Both the position numbers and the translations under genes were made by a program. A stretch of 44,839 bases of DNA. Source: Chromatiales bacterium (lineage in GTDB: Bacteria; Pseudomonadota; Gammaproteobacteria; Chromatiales; Chromatiaceae). Positions within the stretch are counted from its first letter, which is position 1; each line of letters opens with the position of its first letter. Location: positions 1-44,839 of the forward strand of contig JAQYVP010000246.1 in the NCBI GenBank assembly GCA_030145485.1, given 5' to 3'. Under the pieces are notes generated by a model. The model was given only the letters and a program-made list of their open reading frames with translations, was not told the origin of the DNA and made no database searches. Positions 41,601 through 44,839 of the stretch are shown in pieces.

Positions 41601-41825
41601 CGCATACATGACTGACTCGACAGGAAAGGTGATGAGTTGTTCGACCTCTTCGGATGCCAGTCCCTCCGCCTCGGTATTGATCTGTACCTGCACATTGGTG
41701 ACATCGGGGAAGGCATCGAGATTCAGCCGTGGTATCAGCAATGCAGCTGCAGCGACGGCAGCTGCCAGTCCAAGCATTACCAGCAAACGGTTGGCTACAG
41801 ACCAGTCAATGAGATTGTTGAGCAT
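38616..41825 (-). CDS. CzcA/CusA-type heavy-metal RND efflux pump
   Basis: A 1069-residue inner-membrane RND transporter, full length. It has 12 membrane segments, the HME signature in helix 4 (IGMMVDGSVVMMENIF), periplasmic blocks AFPDVTNVQVQINTEAEGLA and EGTDIYFARQLVFERLQDAR, and the C-terminal LYVLPSLYGFF. A loop after helix 4 contains a histidine/aspartate segment (AAHDHHGIAL) that may bind metal. AGGAG lies before the ATG. It uses the proton gradient to expel metals such as Cu, Ag, Zn, Cd or Co; which one is not decidable here. The adaptor gene lies upstream; no outer-membrane channel gene is seen. Confidence 0.93.
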   Translation of the reverse strand: MLNNLIDWSVANRLLVMLGLAAAVAAAALLIPRLNLDAFPDVTNVQVQINTEAEGLASEEVEQLITFPVESVMYALPDVEEVRSISKTGLSSITVVFKEGTDIYFARQLVFERLQDAREQIPEGVGTPEMGPNTSGLGQVYQYILRAEDTQKFDAIALRSLNDWVVKLLLLPVDGITDILSYGGEVRQYQVHIDPYKQLSYNLSIDEIAQSIRDNNHNAGGWFLNRGAEQLVIRGVGWVRAGEDGLRDIRNIPLKDEDGVVVHLYDLAEVTFGGEIRQGAVTMTRRDADGNPEVLGEVVAGIVLKRLGANTKATIDAVKERLPAIQQAMPDGVTIEPFYDQGELVEHAVDTVTRALTEAFILIVVVLLLFLLNLRATLLVLVSIPLSVGMALSAMSYLGLSANLMSLGGLTIAIGMMVDGSVVMMENIFKHLSRPDTEHPNSVIKGISPADADRFDAAHDHHGIALRIQEASREVGRPVFYAVIIIIVVFAPLFTLQGVEGKLFQPMATSIVLAMITSLIVALIVIPALATYAFRRAVKHRNSPVFIPLEWLYQRSLRIALKLRWMVVLVAAVLFAGAVALVPLLGTEFVPELEEGTINIRVTLAPSANLDTSLAVAAQLEQRLLEFPEVTYASSRIGRAEVGGDPEPVSNIEIYVGLKPVDEWNSANNRFVLQKKFEEALSVHPGLLFTFSQPIATRVDELLSGVKAALAIKLFGANLDILAQKGKQIEALTRTVEGTRGVEMEQIVGEAQLTIRPKRDLLARYGIPVSQVMELISDGIGGVEAGQVISSNERYDIYVRLAKAWRKDVESIKQLVLQAPGGAWVRLGEIADVRIESGPPQIRRDDVQRRVVIQSNVDGRDMGGLVSELRQRIAKEIDLPAGYSVVFGGQFENQQRAQQRLMIVVPLSLGLIFLLLYFAFHSMGQALLIMLNVPLALIGGIGALYLTGQYLSVPGSIGFIALFGVAVLNGVVMVNAINHNVEAGESISDAVFRGALSRLRPVLMTAAIAALGLIPMLLSSGIGSEVQRPLATVVIGGLASSTLLTLYVLPSLYGFFSKGIYSNTRARTQ

Positions 41826-41890
41826 GCAGGTCTCCTGGTAATCCTTGAGTGGCCAATATCTTTACAAATGAGTCAAATTTCAATAATTAC

Positions 41891-41942
41891 TCTCGCCAAG
41901 CTCGCCAAGAAAAACCTTTGCGTTCTTGGCGTCTTTGCGAGA
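41891..41942. repeat. palindromic repeat between the RND adaptor and pump genes
   Basis: TCTCGCCAAGCTCGCCAAGA and, on the other side, TTCTTGGCGTCTTTGCGAGA form an imperfect inverted repeat of 52 bp. It lies in the 160-bp gap between two genes that should be co-transcribed, so its RNA hairpin could lower or separate pump expression. Confidence 0.75.
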
Positions 41943-41987
41943 GAAAATAATCTCTTTTATGCATAATCAGTCTGAGACTTGGTCTCG

Positions 41988-43184
41988 CTAGTGATTGTGG
42001 ACTTCGAAACCGGATTTCGCCAGTTCAGACTGTATAAAGAAGGCCCCCTTTGTGACCACGCGTGTACCGGGAGCGAGGCCGTCGATGACGATCAGCTCAG
42101 GCAGCTTCCTGATAATTTTGACCTCTATGGGTTCGAACTCTCCGGGTTCTCTCTCCACGAAGACCTGCCAGTCGCCGTCGGGGCTGCGTAGAACAGCCTC
42201 GACAGGAAGTGTCAAAGCAGATTTCCGGGCGTCGCCAACCTGGAATCTTGCGGTGACGAACTGCCCCGGATGAAGATCGTGATTCGGATTCTGGATCTCC
42301 AGTCGAATGCCAAGGGTGCGGGTATTCTCATCCAGATCATGGTACGCCTGTATCACTTTCCCATCGATCCACTGCTTGCCGGAATGAATGCGCCCGGGGG
42401 CTCCGATGACAAGTCTGGAGACAAGTTCCGGGTTGACATGCGCTTCGACCCAGAGAGTGGATTCATCGGTAATCTTGAACAGCAGGTCGCCGGCTTCTAT
42501 CATTGTTCCTATCAAGAAGTCATCATGGATGACGGTGCCGTCCTGAGGTGAAAGCAGTGTGAAGCTGCCGTCTGCTGCAGATGCGCCAGACACCTGGAGT
42601 TGCTCCTCAATCTGCTGTTGCGTCATTCCGTAAGCGAGGAGCTTGGCGCGGGACTGTTGAAAAGTGATTCTGGATTCAATCATCGCCTGTTCTGATACCA
42701 CCTGTGTTCCCAGTTTTTTGATGCGCTGCCACTCCTTGGATGCGACAATTGCCTCTGCCTGGGCCTCGGCCATGGGTGCGCTGGAAAGAGTCACCATGGG
42801 TTGGCCTTTTTTGACATGGTCGCCGAGTTTGACCAGGCGGGCGGTAATCTGGCCTTCGATGCGAGGTGTCAGCTGGCTCGATGCGTAGCCATTGAGTTTG
42901 ATTTCACCGGGCGCCTCGACCTCGGTAGGGATCGCCCTTGTGGTGAGTGTCTCGACAACAATGCCGGCGACACGGAGTTGTTCTTCACTCAGGTGAACAA
43001 GGCTCTGCTCTTCATCTCCATGCTCATTACCATGATCCTGCTTGTTTTCATCGGCTTGATGGTCGTGTGCTTGTTCGCTTTCAGCCGAAGTTTCTGTGTG
43101 TTCATGTTTGTCGGAGGAGTGCAAAGGATTGCCATACAGCAAACTGGATATAAGGATGCATAAACTCCACTTTTGAATAGTCAT
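41988..43184 (-). CDS. CzcB/CusB-type periplasmic adaptor of RND efflux
   Basis: A 398-residue membrane-fusion protein. After a signal peptide comes a histidine/acid-rich stretch (about residues 25-60: HEHTETSAESEQAHDHQ, then QDHGNEHGDEE) suited to metal binding, a barrel-sandwich hybrid (EAPGEIKLNGYASSQLTPRI, LVKLGDHVKKGQPMVTL), a helical hairpin, and beta-barrel domains (LTLPVEAVLRSPDGDWQVFV). The ATG at 43184 is preferred to an upstream GTG because of AGGAA and the signal peptide. It feeds the pump encoded downstream. Confidence 0.9.
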   Translation of the reverse strand: MTIQKWSLCILISSLLYGNPLHSSDKHEHTETSAESEQAHDHQADENKQDHGNEHGDEEQSLVHLSEEQLRVAGIVVETLTTRAIPTEVEAPGEIKLNGYASSQLTPRIEGQITARLVKLGDHVKKGQPMVTLSSAPMAEAQAEAIVASKEWQRIKKLGTQVVSEQAMIESRITFQQSRAKLLAYGMTQQQIEEQLQVSGASAADGSFTLLSPQDGTVIHDDFLIGTMIEAGDLLFKITDESTLWVEAHVNPELVSRLVIGAPGRIHSGKQWIDGKVIQAYHDLDENTRTLGIRLEIQNPNHDLHPGQFVTARFQVGDARKSALTLPVEAVLRSPDGDWQVFVEREPGEFEPIEVKIIRKLPELIVIDGLAPGTRVVTKGAFFIQSELAKSGFEVHNH

Positions 43185-43331
43185 ATTCAATTCCTGTCTG
43201 GCGAGTGTGTAGTATTGCACTGATCTGTTAAGAAGAGCGGCTTACTCTGATAAAATTTGTCTTGACGCCATATTGCTTGCAGGGGAATAATATAGGTAGA
43301 GCATTGTGATGCTTTCTATGTGGAGAGTTGC

Positions 43332-44027
43332 GTGAACACTGCAAATCTTGTCGGGCGTTTGTTACTGATAACTCTGCTACTGTTCAGCGGGCATGCAACA
43401 GTAGCAGTCGCAGATAAATTTTGCACCCCGTTTCTTAACGGCAAGGTCAAGCAATCTGCGCTTGACAGCATGCTTCATGCGGCAAAAAAAGGCTACTTAT
43501 ATCGTGTTCAACCTGCAACTTCTGAGGTGAAATTTTGTATTGACAGCAAGCTCAGCTATGTAGAGGGGAGGTTCAAGAATTTCGAGGGTGGCATTGCCAT
43601 GCAACCCGGCATTGAAAACCGCGGCCAGGCGCTGCTCTCTATCGATGTCGATAGTGTCTCAGTCCCAAATCCACTGGTTGAAAAAATGATCAAAAGTGGA
43701 ATCTTTATTGATGTCGGGCGCTATCCGGAAATTCTATTTGTCAGTACCGGATTCGAGTGGGTGGCTGGAACTGCGGGTATCGTGAAAGGGAATCTTACTC
43801 TTCATGGCGTCACCAGGCCGGTTACCTTCAATGTGAAGTTGAGTGATATCAGGGGTAACAAGGCTGGCGATAGCGATACCATTCTGATCAAGATGACTGC
43901 ACCCATCAGCCGCGCAGATTTTGGCATGACAAAAAGGAGGTTGCTGGTCAGCGATTCAGTCAAGCTGTGTATGAGCGTCGAGGCGAAAAGAACGCATCTT
44001 ACATGCATGCAATGTCATAATGAATAA
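43332..44027 (+). CDS. YceI-family protein with C-terminal CxxCH motif
   Basis: A 231-residue exported protein with a signal peptide (LLLITLLLFSGHATVAVA) and a YceI lipocalin-like domain (about residues 50-215): VEGRFKNFEGGIAM, ALLSIDVDSVSVPNPLVEKM, FIDVGRYPEILFVSTGFEWV and GNLTLHGVTRPVTFNVKLSD. YceI proteins bind isoprenoid lipids. The chain ends TCMQCHNE, with a haem c attachment motif that is not part of a normal YceI domain. GTG at 43332 is chosen for the GGAGAG just upstream; GTG at 43320 is also possible. Divergent from the RND adaptor. Confidence 0.85.
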   Translation: MNTANLVGRLLLITLLLFSGHATVAVADKFCTPFLNGKVKQSALDSMLHAAKKGYLYRVQPATSEVKFCIDSKLSYVEGRFKNFEGGIAMQPGIENRGQALLSIDVDSVSVPNPLVEKMIKSGIFIDVGRYPEILFVSTGFEWVAGTAGIVKGNLTLHGVTRPVTFNVKLSDIRGNKAGDSDTILIKMTAPISRADFGMTKRRLLVSDSVKLCMSVEAKRTHLTCMQCHNE

Positions 44028-44173
44028 TATAGTGTTGCACTTGCGAATCAAGTCGACTTTTATGGCGAATAAAGTGCGCTATTTCAGGTTGATTCGTAAA
44101 AAATGGCGAGTAGTTGTTCGTGGTTATGCGTTTGGTCTGTGGTATGTCAAGAATCTTGCTCTATTGAGCAGCA

Positions 44174-44668
44174 TCAATCGTAGTTGATCTGCGTGATGAT
44201 GTAACTCCTGGCTCCGTCTGGTGCGCGGACATTCACTTCGTCATCCAGGTGGCGTTTCAGCAACGCTTTCGCCATGGGCGAGTCCATGCTGATGTAGTCC
44301 CTGTGCTGATCAAACTCATCCGGCCCGACGATGCGGTAGCGATGCTCAACGCCTCTCTCATCCTCCAGAGTCACCCGGGCGCCAAAAAACACCTGCAGTA
44401 TATTATCCGGTATTGCGCCGGCAACGATGAGTGTCGGCAGGCGCTGTTGCAGATAGCGGATGCGCCGATCGATACCCCGCAGCTCTTTTTTGCGGTAGAT
44501 ATATTCGGCATTTTCGGAGCGGTCTCCTTCGGCAGCGGCAGCGGAGAGGATCCTGACGACGTGGCGGCGGCGCTTCCAGATGGTTTTTTCTTCGGCCTGA
44601 AGGCGTTCAAATCCCTCCGCGGTGATATAGGGGGATTTTGCTGCGGCAGGTGGACGGTATCTTGCCAT
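44174..44668 (-). CDS. greB: transcription elongation factor GreB
   Basis: A 164-residue factor that stimulates RNA polymerase to cleave backtracked transcripts. The coiled-coil tip carries the catalytic acidic residues in the conserved segment EGDRSENAEYIYRKKELRGI; the C-terminal FKBP-like domain shows FFGARVTLEDE, RYRIVGPDEFD and the end INYD. The ATG at 44668 fits the GreB N-terminus; an in-frame TTG 15 bases earlier is less likely. GreB rather than GreA is supported by the basic patch WKRRRHVV and the RRIRYLQQRL segment. Confidence 0.93.
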   Translation of the reverse strand: MARYRPPAAAKSPYITAEGFERLQAEEKTIWKRRRHVVRILSAAAAEGDRSENAEYIYRKKELRGIDRRIRYLQQRLPTLIVAGAIPDNILQVFFGARVTLEDERGVEHRYRIVGPDEFDQHRDYISMDSPMAKALLKRHLDDEVNVRAPDGARSYIITQINYD

Positions 44669-44699
44669 GATTAGTGAGGCCAAGTCTCAGACTGACTAA

Positions 44700-44839
44700 G
44701 TCGTTGTCCAAAAATAACTTCCCGATCCTGCTTGCCCTGTTGTCCGTCTTCTGCGTTCCAGCAAGAGTTTCATAACGCTGCTATGCGCCCCTTGCTGCGT
44801 CTTGAATACGAACAACATTGCTGCGCGATATCGGTAAGT
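44700..44839 (+). mobile_element. 157-bp palindromic MITE, copy 3 (cut by window end)
   Basis: Begins GTCGTTGTCCAAAAATAACT like copy 1 and runs to the last base of the window, stopping inside the right terminal repeat (ATCGGTAAGT). The base triplet before it is TAA, within CTAA. It lies 31 bases upstream of the greB start on the opposite side. Confidence 0.85.

Noticed and set aside
1-44839. tRNA, rRNA or other structured RNA genes
   Set aside because: No cloverleaf with T-loop consensus outside coding regions and no ribosomal RNA segments were seen by eye.

Overview
The window looks like chromosomal DNA of a free-living or symbiotic gammaproteobacterium of the Chromatiales/Thiotrichales type. 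Coding DNA is moderately GC-rich, signal peptides, lipoboxes and a TolB-like propeller point to a Gram-negative envelope, and the housekeeping genes (proA, nadD, rsfS, greB, yaaA) read as gammaproteobacterial. No tRNA, rRNA, CRISPR array, intact insertion sequence or prophage was seen, but the intergenic spaces are unusually rich in palindromic repeats. The species is an inference and cannot be fixed from the sequence.

Layout. 1-2.3 kb: a small secreted protein, then a chromate-type transporter followed by a FlK-like hotdog thioesterase. 2.4-9.5 kb (minus strand): a tightly overlapping MoxR / DUF58 / DUF4381 / BatA / BatB-BatC fusion / BatD operon, which should form a periplasm-facing VWA complex linked to envelope stress or aerotolerance. 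9.6-17 kb: yaaA; a DUF302 protein with a cytochrome c lipoprotein; a CBS protein with an ArsB/NhaD-type transporter; then proA, nadD, rsfS and a WYL regulator on the plus strand.

17.2-20.9 kb is an accessory island with low-GC patches. It holds an apparently exported HIRAN protein, a cysteine-rich protein with a eukaryote-like CXC (tesmin/LIN54-type) motif plus a CTCHY-like zinc module, a hybrid orphan ORF, a Phd-UPF0175 / DUF3368 toxin-antitoxin pair, a HigBA pair, a scrambled remnant of a second DUF3368 toxin, and an orphan DUF1778 antitoxin. 20.9-25.4 kb: a SYLF protein, a SNF2 helicase with two SWIM zinc motifs, and a conserved hypothetical.

25.5-32 kb: an arsenosugar-type cluster (ArsS radical SAM enzyme and two glycosyltransferases, no ArsM in the window) next to a DsrE-like / TVP38 / sterol-desaturase operon, an ArsR-rhodanese regulator, a CDF cation exporter and an exported rhodanese. 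32.3-36.8 kb: a secreted PD40 propeller protein overlapping a giant M1-M28-PDZ double metallopeptidase, followed by a degraded di-haem peroxidase tail. 37-44.7 kb: a Rap1a/Tai-like protein, a glycine-zipper lipoprotein, a CzcA/CzcB-type heavy-metal efflux pair without its outer-membrane partner, a YceI protein ending in CxxCH, and GreB.

Three copies of a 157-bp palindromic element (two complete, one cut by the window end), each complete copy flanked by a TTA duplication, mark recent MITE-type transposition. At least six other palindromic repeat types are present, and in three genes a repeat arm supplies the stop codon or the C-terminal tail. Metal and redox handling (chromate, arsenic, cation efflux, rhodanese/DsrE, cytochromes) is the main functional theme.
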